This document shows positions 38,814-52,100 of a stretch of DNA of 64,000 bases, one piece after another. Source of the stretch: Atrichornis clamosus (lineage: Eukaryota > Chordata > Aves > Passeriformes > Menuridae); the NCBI GenBank assembly GCA_013400975.1, contig WBMZ01009494.1, forward strand, positions 35,408-99,407, written 5' to 3'. The notes under the pieces were generated by a model, which had not been told where the DNA came from, did no database searches, and worked only from the letters and a program-made list of their open reading frames with translations. Each line of letters begins with the position of its first letter. The stretch's first letter is position 1. The translations under genes were made by a program, and so were the position numbers.

Positions 38814-39640
38814 CATATTGGGTTGGAAGGGACCTTAAAGACTCTATAGCTCCAGACACGTTGACATGGGCAGGGAACCTTCCACTAGACTTGAAGTTAC
38901 TCAGAGCCCCATCCAGCCTTGTTTTGAACACCTCCAGGAATGGGAAGTCTACAGCTGCTCCAGGCAANTGAAGTTACTCAGAGCCCCATCCAGCCTTGTT
39001 TTGAACACCTCCAGGAATGGGAAGTCTACAGCTGCTCCAGGCAACCAGTTGCAGTGTCTCACCACCCTCACAATAAAGAATTTCTTCCTAATACTTAATC
39101 TAACCTTACCCTCCTTTAACTTAAGGCCATTTCCCCGTGTCCTGGGAAAAGTGCCCTTGTGAAAAGTCCCATTCCAGCTCTCTTGCAGGCTCTGTTAGGT
39201 ACTGGAAGGCTGGTACAAGCCCTACCCAGAGCCTTCTCTTCCCAAGGCTGAACAGCCCCAGCTCTCTCAGCCTGTCCTCACAAGAGAGGTGTTCCAGCTC
39301 TGTGGTTAATTTAGTGGCCTCCTCTGGACTTGTTCAACAGGGTGTAGCCTTTCACCTATGATGTAACTGAAGAATCTTTTTTTATTACCCTTGATGTCCT
39401 TGGCCAGATTTACTTCTGCCAGTGCTTTAGATTTCCAAAGCAGCTCCCTGGCTGTTGAGATGATTTATCTGTATTCCTCCCAGGCTACCTTGCTTTCTTC
39501 CACCCTCTGTAAGCTACCTGTTCACGTTTAAGTTTTTCCAGGAGCTCAAGGTCTCCTGGTGTTCTTCCCTGTGACCCATTTTGTAGGGATGTATTGCTCT
39601 TCAGCCTGGAGGGGACGGTCCTTAAGTATCATCATGATGA
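38814..39640 (-). mobile_element. CR1 LINE with internal deletion and an assembly duplication
   Basis: The 3' part (38814 to about 39348) is antisense CR1: 'ttgggttggaagggacctta', 'agttactcagagccccatcc', 'taaggccatttccccgtgtc', 'tgaacagccccagctctctc'. The rest (about 39352-39640), read on the minus strand, is the ORF2 linker between endonuclease and RT. It translates to SKVAWEEYR and AEVNLAKDIKGNKKRFFSYI, with stops elsewhere. The RT domain that should lie between is absent, so this copy has an internal deletion much like that at 12.9-13.7 kb. An N-flanked 76-bp duplication lies inside it (separate entry). No function remains. Confidence 0.92.
38892..39044. repeat. 76-bp perfect duplication around a single N (assembly gap)
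   Basis: Bases 38892-38967 and 38969-39044 are identical (both start TGAAGTTACTCAGAGC and end GCTGCTCCAGGCAA), separated only by one N at 38968. CR1 itself has this block once. The pattern is what an assembler leaves when two contig ends that overlap are placed side by side with a token gap. The real genome very probably has one copy. Any open frame across it is an artefact. Confidence 0.95.
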
Positions 39641-42600
39641 TAGTGTTCCATATACCTCAGATACATCCAAACATTCTTCAGGGACCTACGTTCCAATAAT
39701 GAAAAAAAAGGACTAGGAAGTGCTGAGTCCATGGAATGCATCACAATATACCTCCATGAAACAGCAAACTGTCAGAGAATCAAAACCAATTCAGAGTTAT
39801 ATAAACAATTTCCCTAATGATTCTTCAGAGCTGCTTCAAAACCACTCGTCAAGCTTGAAGATACATGCAGGGGGTTGACTATTCTTAGAGCAGTTTAGGA
39901 GGACTTTACAAAGCACCCTTTTGATTGCTTTCTCTTGCCATATCCCAGAAATAACAGACAGCTTCCAGAGAAGCCTGAAGAGTTGTGCTCAAAACATTAG
40001 ACGAAATCTTTCTTAGTAAAATTCATGAATGTGCACTGCTGATGTCTCAGGTACATTAGCAGTGATGGTCTTTTCCACCCAGAGAGTTGTTAACAATAGA
40101 CCGTAGGAAAATGGAACTCTGAAGCACTAAGGAAGAGTTGTGTTCTCCCTCTGCTGACCTAATAAATGATGGGCTGCAGCAGAGTTCCCAGTTTCATCAG
40201 AACTTTCTGTAGGCTTATCTTCCTACAACTTTAGACCACCCTCCTCTAAGCATATAATTCATTTAAATTACATAGTCTGGAGGTCAGTCTGTAGAGGAAG
40301 ATCTATAGAGGAAGCTGTAGGAAAACTAACTGGATAAATGTTAAGGTTAGGGACTGTGAATAATCCCCTATTATTTTCCTTCTAGATTTAATCCTTTCAC
40401 TGGCAGCATTATAATAAGGGGCACTTATGGTTTGCCTTGCACTCATGTTATTAATACTAGGAAGGAGAGAGTCTTTTTACAGATCTTACAACTTCCCAGT
40501 CAGCAGGTCTGTATTTAGGGATGCTATTCTGAGATTCCTAATTTCCTGTGCGCTCTGTGAAGCCTTTAGTGCCTTAGTACTGGGCTTTGGATTCCACCCC
40601 AGTGACCAGATGCCTCCAAGTTACTTGTAAAAGCTCCTGACACATTTTTTGTGTCTCGCCATTAAACAAGAGATTTAATCACTGTTGAACTTCAAAGATG
40701 TAATGTCCAGTCACATGAGGTAGCTGGATCTTAGGAAACAATAGGGTGAAGTCCCTGATCAGACAAATTAGACAATTTTTACATGAGGAAGGAAAAAACT
40801 GTAAGTAGATTTATTTCACTTTATATAGTTCATAATTGTAACAATCAGAGTGGTACAGGTCAAACTCACAACTATATGTATGACAACCTTCATTTAAATA
40901 TATTATTAAAGAGATTCAATAGGAGTAATGCAGCAGAAATTTGAATTCAAATGCAACTCCCTTTGAATTAAAAGTAGTTCACAGAATGTTAAAACTTTGC
41001 ATAAAAATCTGATCTGAAGATACCTGGTACAGGGTTTGGTTAACACCATGTGAGACATCTGAAATTAATCACTCAATAATAATTATATTTATAGATAATA
41101 AAGGAACTATTGTTTGTATCACAGGAAAATAATCCAGGCCCCTGAAACATTTATCACTGTCAGGCTTAATCATTCTTGGATTCACTGGGTATGTGACAGA
41201 CCTGATAAAACATGATTTAGTCTCATGAAATCCTTTCAGACCACGTTACTGGTACTGAAAATCAAAAATATTTGATCTCTGGCAAAAAGAGCTCTTTACA
41301 GTAAAGGTCAAGTATTAGTTGTTCTGAAAACTCTCCTACCAAGTGAAACAACTCTTTTTGTTGGTATGCAGTAGCTCTGTAAAGTGGGGTATCAGGGGCA
41401 ATCATGCTGTGATTATCAATAAGCAGCAGCACAGACAAAAGCATCTTAAAAAATGTAGGTTAAATAAACATTCGGAGGGAGGAAGGTCTTTTATATGGTC
41501 TTCCTGCTACCATCCCTGCTACTTCTGTTGTCTTTCTCCTTCTGTGCTAGAAGAGGTAAACATTATAAGGTGAATCCCAATGTGATGCATTTTTGATTGC
41601 TATTTTATAATGTGCATCCCATTTTCAGCATATTTTTTCCTTGCTGTTTATCTCTCAGCTAAATTTGGAAAGCTCTCTGCAGGCTGATGTTCTGTTGAAT
41701 GAGCTGACTGCCTGAATAGATAAGTGACGTGATTCTGCACCAGTTAGGAGGGACTGTAAAGTAAGAGTACTGTTCTCTGTCTTGCCAAGGCCCTCTTTGC
41801 CTATATTGAATCTTGTTTCTTCATGTCATGTGAAAAGGCAAAACTAAACCAATAATCCATTCTCCGATTAATTCTCAGATTTAGCAGATAAATCATGTGG
41901 AATAAGGGAGGAAGAGGAGATGCCCCATGCTTCAAAATAATGAATTCAGAACATTGTTAGCAAGTAAGACTAGAAGGTGACCAGTAAGATCAACTACAGA
42001 GTTCTGCCCATAGAACTCCTCTTAGGTACTGCCAGATGTTGTGTCTGAAGCGGCTGAAACCTCTTCATTTAAGAGACTTGGATTGAATATGTCAAATTTT
42101 GTGGTAAATTACTCTGGGTTTTAATTTCTAAACAGAGAGATGTTCTTGCATCATAATTCTAGTCTCATATGTATACCCTACTGTGCCAGAGACAAGAGCA
42201 GAGCAAATGCGTGTCTCATACGCAAAATCTTGAGATTTTGCCTTTATTTCTCTCAAAATTAACCAAATGTTTATTTAAAGTTTATGTACATTTTCAAAGT
42301 TGTTCAGGCTTGAGTTCACAAAGACATTATTTCACAAACTTTTGACACAAAAGTGCTTCTGCATTATAAAATAAAACCAAACAAACACAGTGTTAGAGAA
42401 GAGATGATGAACAAGAGGAAATGATAGAGAAGACAGAAGCAGGGCAGAGCTCTGAGGCACTTCAGCTGTGAGGATCTTCCCTGTGATACAAAAGGGAATC
42501 TGAGATGTCTTTGCCTGCCTCTCAGGCTAAGTTTAAAGAGCTATGCTTTGAAGTCTATACCTGACTCTAATGGAGGTCCTTTGGGAATCCTCTAATCTTT

Positions 42601-45326
42601 TCCCTTTTGGTCATGCCTTAACCACCTTGTGCGAACACCCTCATTTCTAGTCATCACGAGAAATGCATAATATACTGCTTTCCCAGTATCTCATTTTAGG
42701 TATTATTACTGTAATGTTTCCTTTATTAACCAAAGTATCTGCCATATAAGTGTCACAGTTTTATATAATGTTGCTGCAATTCTATAGTACAATGGGAACA
42801 AAATGAAAAAACATAACTTTCTAAAGGCATCAATTCTGACTACCACTGGCAGATACCCAAAAATTCTGTAAAAGAAACTGCTACATGCTGCTAGCAGCTC
42901 ATAACAAGCACTCTCAAATCTTTGCATAATAAATCCACTTTGAACATCTGGAATTAGTGCTGAAATTACCTTGATTGTTTGCTTGAGAATATATATATAA
43001 ATTTCATAGGCAATTCTTGCTTTTAATAGATGAGTTTATTAACAGGAATGTTCAGTTATATGAGGAATTTTATTAGTTATGCAAAGTGACTTTTATAATT
43101 ATAATTGTGAATGATGACATCAGAAATTGCTTTATGTTATGTAAGGATGTAAATAAGTCCATTTAAGAGACCAGGGATATCAGATGAGAATATTCATACA
43201 TTTCCAGAAAAAGCAACAACCAAGAGTTGTTAATAAAATAATTAGAACCCCCCAATATTAAATAAATACTGAATAAACCTCTTTTTACAGATTTCAAAAA
43301 CAGCAATCGAGATACAGTGAGTGAATAATTGTTCATTGTGTATTAGTCACCCTGCTGCAGTAATTATTATCACTAATAATAGCTGTTTGCCCCCAAATTT
43401 GGATAAACTTTCCCATCTGATTGTCAAATTAAAGTCCTTAATTAGGCAAAGACTTGGAAAGAATTATTAGGAACTGTTGACTAAACATAGGTAGGACTTT
43501 GTGGAGATGTGAGCCATATCTTTTTACTATCTCTTCCAGAGCAAGGGCCACCCCAAAGTCACCGGAGATGTATTGTCATTTTCCCTGTGATAATTGTAGG
43601 ATTTCCCTTGTCCTCTCTGGCCTTTGTCTCTAAGAGCTGTTCACAACATCTCACAGGATAAAACTGATCCTAGTAGTATGAGACTTGAGCTCTGCATCAC
43701 ACTGATCTTCTAACCAGCCATCATGGTTAGGAGCAGTGTAACTTCTCATTGCATCATATTCAAACCAGCACCACAAGTGATGTTTAAGGGTTGAAATTTT
43801 CCTGTGCATCATGACATGCAGCAATTCCCGCACACTCTGCCAGCTCTGGAGGAGTAGATCTTTCCAATTACCCAATTAGTTTGTCCTTGTAAAAGACACT
43901 TCCAGATTGGGGACGAATGAAAGTGAAAAGATGTGTGAATGAAGGAGAATGGTTCACGGAAGTATTACTTTCAGCAGCAGAAAAATAACTTCTTCTTTTT
44001 GCTTGCTTGCTGGCTTGTTTTTCAAGCCTCCAGAAAACAATACATAAAATAGAATCTTAGTTTTAAACATGGGTCTGCATTTGATTTCAAGAGTATAGTT
44101 TGCTGATAAAAAAAGTTTTTATTTTGTGGCACAGCTTCAGACTATTCCATATTTCTGGAATTAAAAAAATTAAAACATGTTCAGTTTCCACTGTTCATCA
44201 AAAATATGAAAAAAACCATAATGGTTTTTGCTAGCGTGGAGCTTCCTACTCCTCTTTGCTCCCTGTTTAATTGATTGGCTCTTCTCCCCAGCTACTTTAG
44301 AGATGGTTCTGTCCCTATGGCTTTGCTCTCTGAGGCTTCACACTCCTCACTTGCTCTCTGCAGTTGTCTCCTCTGCTGCTCCACTCTGCATGTGAGCTGC
44401 AGCAAACTGCCATTAACAAATCTCTGAACATTAGGAGCTGAGGTTTTTTATTTTTCCCCTTGCTGTGCCTACATGTGGAAAAGAAGAAAACAAGGATGGG
44501 GAGAAAACAATATCTGGTTGATGTTTATTCTGTTTCCCTCTCTATCCTGTCTAAATGATGATACATATTGTGCTTATATGTGCCTAAAGCACAGCATAAT
44601 CAGGGTACAGACAGTAGCATTGTACTGAAACTAAATAAATGAGACAAGAGTTTCTCTCAAAACCTTTTCAGTGATTTCCTCTAAAAGATTGCCATAAATC
44701 CCTACTTGCTTCGTAAAAACAACTTCTGCTGCATATCTGCAGCAAAGTTGCAGAAAGACTGTCTTAACACATTGCCAGAGGACTTTTCTGGCTGAGCCAA
44801 ACCATGCTCATAGAAGAAAATTAAAATTATAATCATATTGGGAGATTCTGTGATCAGTGCTAATAGAAATTATATTTAAAATTTAGCATCTATTTTAGAC
44901 AAAGTGATTTCCACTGTTGATATTTTTCTTGGTAGTGTATTTCAAGATAAATGTATTTAATTTCATAGAATATCGTTGCCTAAATTTATTGAGAATCATA
45001 AAAGGTCCAGTGTGCTTGTGTAAAGCATTCTTATTTCTAATATATTTAATTTAAAATGAAAAAATACCTTAAACCTGCAGTTTGCAGTTTGAAGCATTCC
45101 TGCTTCAAATTTTTGCTTATCAGAAATCTTTATATTTCTCAGACATCAGCAGTCATAATCTTAGGGGAAGACTGGTTACAAGCATACTAAGAATATTTAA
45201 CTATATAAACTGTCCTAGATTAAGACAGGGAGTGACAGCTAGATATTATTTCTGGGATTAATTTTTGTAATTCAGTAGTGCAAAACATCTCAACTCCACT
45301 GGGCTACTGTATGCATAGTGCAAGTA
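39641..45326. other. AT-rich unique DNA, no gene seen
   Basis: No gene recognised. A minus-strand open frame at 43651-43875 is unusually rich in Trp and His; it lacks a good donor and was not accepted. A short (AT)n run lies at about 42990-43005. If the minus-strand exon candidates are real, this is intron. Confidence 0.5.
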
Positions 45327-46308
45327 GTCTTCCCCAGGGCTCAGTATTGGGACCAGTCGTGTTTAATATCTTTATTGATGATTGGGATGAGGGGATCAAG
45401 TGCAACCTCAGTAAATTTGCAGATGACAGTAACTTGGGTGGGAGTGTGGATCTGCTGGAGGGCGGGAAGGCTCTGCAGAGGGATCTGGACAGGCTGGATC
45501 GATGGGCCAAGGTCAATTGTGAGAGGTTCAATAAGGTGAGGTGCCAGGTCCTGCACTTGGGTCACAACAACCCCAGGCAGTGCTACAGGCTGGGGACAGA
45601 GAGGCTGGAAAGTGGCCCAGGGGAGAAGTACCTGGGAGTGCTGGGCAGCAGCAGCTGAACATGAGCCAGCGTGTGCCCAAGTGGCCAAGAAGGCCAATGG
45701 CATCCTGGCCTCTATCAGCAATAGTGTGACCAGCAGGACTAGGGAAGTGATCATCCATCCCTCTGTACCCAACACTGGTGAGCCTTCACCACGAATTCTG
45801 TGTTCAATTTTGGCCCCCTTACAAAAAAATACCACTGAGATGCTGAGTGTGTCAAAAGAACGACAACAGAGCTGCTGAAGGGTCTGGAGCACAAGTCCTG
45901 TGAGGAGCGGCGGAGGGAGCCAGCACAGTTCAGTCTGGAGAAAAGGAGTCTCAGGAGAGACCTTATCCCTCTTTACAACTACTTGAAAGGAGGTTGTAGT
46001 CAGGTGGGAGGATGGCCTCTTCTCCCAGGCAACCAGTGACAGGACAAGAGGAAACAGACTGATGTTGCACCAAGGGAGGTTCAGTGTGGATTTTAGGAAA
46101 ACTTCTTCAGTGAAGGAGTCATCAAGCATTAGAACAGGCTGTCTAGAGAAGTGGTGGAGTCGTCATCCCGAAAGTGTTCAAAAAATGAGCAGATATGGCA
46201 CTTCATTATATGATTTAATGGGCATGATGTTACTCATTCAAAGGTTGAACATGATGATCATGGAGGTATTTTCCAAGCCTAATGATTCTATGATTTTATT
46301 ATTCTATA
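45327..46308 (+). mobile_element. CR1 LINE: RT C-terminal half of ORF2 plus 3' end
   Basis: The longest CR1 copy here, about 980 bp. ORF2 is readable from 45330: [19 protein letters not shown], then the reverse-transcriptase catalytic motif FADD at 45416-45427 within [12 protein letters not shown], then [20 protein letters not shown] and [11 protein letters not shown]. The frame breaks near 45650 at a stop or frameshift (LGVLGSSS), and the next block (ACAQVAKKANGILASISNS) continues in another frame. The 3' end finishes with AATGATTCTATGATTTTATT. It is 5'-truncated and inactive. The 262-codon minus-strand frame at 45341-46129 is its antisense shadow. Confidence 0.96.
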
Positions 46309-47085
46309 TGTAGCATGAAAACAGGGGACTAAGTATTGTCTGAATCTCTCCAACTCAGACTGTAACTTCTTATTTAGATGGTTTAATAATTTATCCATTG
46401 ATGAATTCCCATTTTATTGCTTATACATACTGTGAAACAGAAGTAACTGAAATTAAAATCTCAACGTGCCTTTGGATGCTGAGCATCTGTAGATGGACTT
46501 GGACACAGCTCTGTCGTGAATGGGGAAAATACTTCGACCTTGTGGTGGGGGTGGCCCCTCAGTATGAGATTTCAGCTCAGTTTGAATTCCTGATTCCTAT
46601 AACATGTTGTCACTGAGCTAGCAGCACTAAAGTCTGGGTTGTATGATTTTTCTGTAAAGCATGGTAAAACTGGAACCCAGGATGAAGCAGCTAGAGAGAC
46701 CTGCAGGATTTGCATAGCATCAGGTTGACAGGGGTGGCAGGGATAGGAAGTCCCATTTCTCTCCCCCCATATTTTTGCACGCTGTAGCTACGGTATTGGA
46801 AAGTCTCCTGCCAATTGAGCTCTCTTGATACTAGAATTGAGAGCTAAAGGAAACCAGCCACCTGCAGCATTAATTATTGAGACATTTACAGCTACTCGGA
46901 AAACTTCCTTAGCTTCCTGGCCCACATCAATGCTGCAATTTCAAATAATTATTGGGTCATTCTGTTCACTGAAGCAGCCAGCTTAGAACTAATGAAGACT
47001 TTAAGTTATCTGAAATTTGAGTCAGTGCAACTCATTAGTCATCCTGAACATTATTGATCAGAAAAGGATGTTGTAGTAAGCTTAC
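46309..47085. other. Unique DNA, no gene seen
   Basis: No recognisable feature between the CR1 copy and the exon candidate at 47.1 kb. Confidence 0.5.
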
Positions 47086-47142
47086 CTGGCATCTGATTTC
47101 TCTCAAAAAGAAAGGCTGAGCCACCTAAGCCCAGTTCCCTCC
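47086..47142 (-). CDS. Candidate internal coding exon (57 nt), gene unknown
   Basis: On the minus strand a strong acceptor (TTCCGCTCTCCCTCCTGCTAG) precedes 57 nt ending at a near-perfect donor, GCCAG/GTAAGC. One frame is open: two bases, 18 codons, one base (phase 1-1), reading RELGLGGSAFLFERNQMP. The other two frames contain stops. The phase fits both the upstream candidate at 62467-62611 (phase 1 end) and the downstream candidate at 17420-17542 (phase 1 start), giving glycine (GGG) at both junctions. Because it is short, the open frame alone means little; the splice sites and phase agreement are the support. The family is not recognised. Confidence 0.4.
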
Positions 47143-48884
47143 CTAGCAGGAGGGAGAGCGGAACTGCCAATAGCACCCTGTGGCATCAGAGGCCGTTCAC
47201 AGCTCTCGGGAGATGGCACATGCTTGGGACAAAACTGCTTTCCTGAGGGCATGGGGGTACTGGTTGTGCTCTGTGTTCAAGTGGGCATTTGTAAGGCTGT
47301 CTACAGGTGATAATCCTTTCACATGCTGGCATCTCTTGGATATTTGCTTTGCAGGGAGAGGGGGTAGGTAAAGGAAAAGAGTGTGCACAATGGACAGAGC
47401 ATCCTGGAGCAGTTTCCTGCAAAATGAACTTAATCTGTGTTTCTCCAACAGCTGGGTCCACTGATGAAAGGATCAGATTGCATATTTTCTGTGAGCTGGT
47501 TCAAGTTACAGCCATCACAATACAAAAGAAGTAGAAAGAGGCTTTCCTCTGTTTTATTTTTGCTCTTGATTACTTAGCTCATGGATGCGAGTGAGTCCCT
47601 TTCACTTTATTTTTTATGAGGGGACCAAAAAGAGTGGTACAAATCTAGTCATAGGTAACTGTTTCCTCAGGCTGTGCCTGGGCAGAGAGGTTGCAACTCC
47701 GCTTGTTTCCGCAGGCTGCACACATTCCTACTGCTCTTGGCCATGGACATGCTATGAAGAAAATTGTAGATGATTCTTGGCAGCATCAGAAGGGGAAGAT
47801 ATCGGTCTCTGGACTTGTGACTCCCAATCTCTGTCTTTGCAACTGCTTGTAAGCCCTAGGAGAAGGAGATGGTCCTGTGTTGAACCCTTCCTGCCAGCCC
47901 AAGAGGAGAAATTGGGTGCCTTGTGTTAGTAAGGAAAGATGATTACATGGTGGAAGGTGGAGGAGGGATGAGAGTGTTGTTAAATGGAAATTGCTCCTGT
48001 AAGCACTCTTTATCTCCCAGTCTCTCTAGGTTTCCCAATACCTATCTAGAGTACTTCTCACTCCTATGGCAGTATTATGTCCATGTATTTGACCTTTTAA
48101 TTCTGCCTGGTACCTACGTCATGCAATATTATTTGCTGTTTAGCGTGCTTTTTCATAGCACTATAACAAAATGAAAACTTTCTGCTATGAAGATATGATT
48201 GCTACAGTATCTGTTACCAATTATAGTTCAAGTTTATTTGTTGATAAAAGTATTTTTCGTATGACTAAGGATGGTTCAGGTCACAAGAGGAAGTTTTCTT
48301 TTCAAGGAAAACCAACGTCTGCAAATGTTGTTAAGTTAATGAAAATGGGCTAAGATCCATAAATACAATATGACATATCCCTCGCTGGACCAGAGGTTCA
48401 GGTTTCAGAGATGTTTGCACAATTCCCGCCGAAGTCTGTCCTTTTCATCAAAAGCAGAGTATTACCAGTCTATTAATGTTTAACTTTACTATGTGTGGTT
48501 TTGTTATTTATCTGTTCCTGTGAATAACTCACAACTTTATTGGATTTGTGCTAACTTTGCTCCTGCAGGACTCGGACATGTAATCTTCTTATATTTCCCA
48601 AGTGAGAAAACAAAATGAAGAGAGATCAAAAACCTGGGTTTGACAATTCTGCTTACCCTATAGAGTTCCTGACTCTAGGAATAACCCTATTGCTGCCAGT
48701 GAAGCTTTTACATGGAGCAAATCACAGCTGTTACAGACTCGAAGAGTGTGTCTAAATCTGTCTGGAACCCATCTGAGCCAGCTCCTCAGTGATGGGTTCA
48801 AACAGAGCATAGGAAATTAACTCCAGGCTCCCCACACCCAGTCTGATACTTTGAAACCAAGAGTCCAGTTTCCATCACAGAGTT
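47143..48884. other. Unique DNA, no gene seen
   Basis: Several overlapping short frames occur on both strands at 47.18-47.53 kb next to the exon candidate, but none has both splice signals and codon bias. Nothing else recognised. Confidence 0.45.
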
Positions 48885-49140
48885 GGCCGGCGATCCTTGT
48901 AGCTCGTGCAAGGTGTGGGGCGAAGCTCCCCAGGACACAGGCGAGCTCGGGAGCTGTGTCTCCTCACCGGGGCAGGCACCCATCAGGCTGACACACGCAC
49001 TGCCACTGCGGCTGAACGGCCGTCGTGCTCCCTTGGCTTCCCACAACTTTGCCATGGTGAACATCATCTTGGGAAACAAGGCACAAGACACCTTTCACGT
49101 GACCTTGCCTGGATTGCCAGGAGGTCACTGGCCAGAGGCT
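48885..49140. other. GC- and CpG-enriched patch
   Basis: About 250 bp distinctly richer in GC than its surroundings, with roughly a dozen CpGs (GGCCGGCGATCC, GGCGAGCTCGGG, GCGGCTGAACGGCCGTCG). Frames are open on both strands across most of it, mainly because GC-rich DNA has few stops. It could be a weak CpG island, a GC-rich exon or a decayed retroposed sequence. No protein family is recognised. Confidence 0.5.
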
Positions 49141-52100
49141 ACAGTGCTTTAAATTGTATGTACCCAAGCAAATTAATCTCAGGTGTTTTTCTTTGTTGTT
49201 TTCTAGTCAAAACGTTTTACTATGGAGGCTTTGGCATTGCATCATTGAAACTATTTGCATAGGTAAAATGGAGTTGAACCTCTTAAAATTTCTTGTCATT
49301 TTCTCGTTAGGCACATTAATGTTGGATTTTTAAAGAAAGAGCACCATCTTGTGGAAGTACGTGTTCCACTGTGCAGAACAGCCAAAATCCTGTTGAAAGC
49401 CGTGCAGTTAAACTTGGGCACTGCATGTTTCAGCAGTTGCAGTCTCTATAGTTTTACCACTGAGAATTAAGGAAATCAGGAAAAAAAAAAAAAGATGAGG
49501 TAGCATATTTCTTTTGTAATATCATAAGTATTCATGAGGACTGATTTGGAAGCATAAAGCTAATTTCAGAGCTTGTTGAAGCAGATAAACGGTAAGATTA
49601 AGTAAGGTGATATTTCTATACATATTTCAGAATGACTGAGACAAAACTAGATTTGAGGCTAATTCCTGAGAACGTGAACTTGAGGTTTATGATTTCTGCA
49701 GAAACTATTTTAGACTTTAGGTGTAGCTATACAATTTCATATAATTGTTTGCTAGACCAAGACAATGGCTTTTAAAGCGAAGCCAAAGTACTGTCCTTTG
49801 CAGTAGAGACAGCTATTACAGCCTGGATTTAAGCCTACAGTGCCTTTATTGTACAGCAGTCACTTCTGTTCTAGATGTTATTATGATGTAGGTAAATTGC
49901 TGTTTTCTTAGACCTTCTGTTATGTTTGATATTTGTGAGTACCTTTCTATACCGGTTCTGTTTCATGCATTGTTTTCCTGAGTCATTAAGTCATAAATGT
50001 CAAATTTAAGTCATAAAAATATCAAATAGAACTGCTTCATTAAATGGAAATAAGGTGATAAATTGAATCTGTTTACGTGAACAAATCAGTTTACTCAAGG
50101 TATCACTTATTTACATTAAAATAAATCAGTATTAAAAATTCACCTTTTTTACTGTACTTTATTTTCATGTGTATATGGCACTCTCAGATCCTCCAGTGTA
50201 GTTGCTATGGCTCTTAACGTGGAGCTGTTAGCGTAGAGTAGCTGTTGAAATCAGGCCTTGTATTGCACATCTGTGATCAAGAGTGCACGACTGTCCCGGC
50301 AAGACGACCAGCATCCATCAGGCAGCTGCATCACACGACTTTAATCATTTGGTATGTTAGAACTAAAACCTTTGTATAGGAGCAAAAATGTATCTTGCTT
50401 CAAAACTATATACAGAACTTCTTTTGTCTTCACTTAACAGCAGGAGAGATTGCTCTATGACAAATATTCTGTTGCACTGATATTATTTTAACATTATTTT
50501 ATATATGTGTATGTATGCATTCATAAATATATATATATGCAGAAAAATTCCCAAAAGTTTATTCAATGAGTATGTGAACAGATTTATACTTTTATGTCTC
50601 CTTCCAACATATAACAACTTTGCAATATCTGTTTTTTTGGTGGAAATGCAGTTCAAAATGGATATAACTGAATGACTTACCAATACTTAGTACTTAGAAA
50701 TACTTTGCATTACCAGAGTGGACTTCATAACCATGAAAGTAATTTTTGTACTCCCATTAAATGTCTTAGCCATCCTATATAGCCATCATCACCATTATTT
50801 CACGTCAAACGGTGTGTGTTTAAAGTAAGCAATGAATCAGACTGAAACACATGCTTGGATATGTGACTCACTCTTTAAAAAGAGAAATTCCTGAAAGGTT
50901 CCCTTTAAGCTTTTGTAGGAGTCAGACTATTTCTGATGGCTTCCTGAAATACTTCAAACTGTAGTTTTCTTTTTAGAAAGTAGCTTGTTCTTACTATTGC
51001 TGAGGGTAGGCTGGCATGACCGATCATGGTGATACCTTTGTTCCTATCCTGGTAAGTGTATTCTAACTGTGCTCTGCTAATGTCTGTGTGTTTAGGCTAA
51101 AAGCATATATTAAAGCCTTAAAGTCTGATGTGTCTACCTCCAGTGAATGCAGATCAAAACAAGCACAAGCTGTATATTACACTCTCATCTGAAAGATCAG
51201 TAAGTGAGACCTTTTGACCAAATGTGGTAGAAAAATACAAGTGCTGCCAAGTAGAGAAGGCTGGAGATCCAACAGTTTGGTATGCCTTTTAACCATGCTT
51301 AGAGATACCTACTTCCAGAGAAAACACAGGAAATTTTGAAGAATGGTTTGACTGTCAATTTACAATAGAAATTACCATTTTATTGGTGGCACTTTATTTG
51401 CAGGGGTATTGTTTTGTTTTAAAACTTGGAAGTAAAGATAGAAATTAGCATTTGGGTAAGCTCTTAATTTTTTGCAGAATTTTAAAAAATGTATTTTATC
51501 TTGCAATGTTAAATGTTCTTTGCATGAAGGTAAATGATCATTCTTTAACTTGAAACCTACTGGAGTGCTGGAAGTGAAAACTCACAGAATTAGGCTGCGC
51601 ATGTTCTGAATTCTGTGGCTTTGAATGACTATTCTAATGGATTTGACATTTGTTGCCTTTCCCTCTTAAAATGCTGCTGCTTTGCAGTTTTGGGAAGCAT
51701 GTTTTACCTCTTAAGTTGCTCAAAAAACTATCAGATGCTGTTCTGAAACAAATGCTTGCAGCAGCTTCAGGTGTTGTCACCTCACTAATAGGAGAGAGAT
51801 GCCTACCCTTGGTCTGGGTCATCTCATGTTTTGACAGAAACAAAGATTTATTTTCATCTCAACCACTGGAAATCAGAATCCAGTGCAGAAGTGCAAATAC
51901 TTTTGATTAGTAGTTTGAGCTAATATTGAAGCCTACAAAGTGTAATGTGTGAGAGTGAATCTGTCTGTGAAAAAGGCAGAATACTATAAATGAGTATACA
52001 TACCACTCTGTATAGTTTAAGAAAGTCATTGACTTTACTCAACGTCTGTTCATGTTTAAGATGTGTGAAAAGTTTCTTAGTGTTAGGAACAGCTTTTCTG

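Noticed and set aside
38866..39162. 98-codon open frame containing an unknown residue
   Set aside because: Spans the N and the duplicated 76-bp block inside CR1, so it is an artefact.
43651..43875. Minus-strand open frame rich in Trp and His
   Set aside because: Unusual composition, stop immediately after the possible GTGAGA donor, and no family resemblance.
45341..46129. Longest open frame in the window (262 codons, minus strand)
   Set aside because: It lies entirely antisense to a plus-strand CR1 LINE whose ORF2 motifs (FADD and others) read in the other direction. Antisense CR1 commonly gives long spurious frames.
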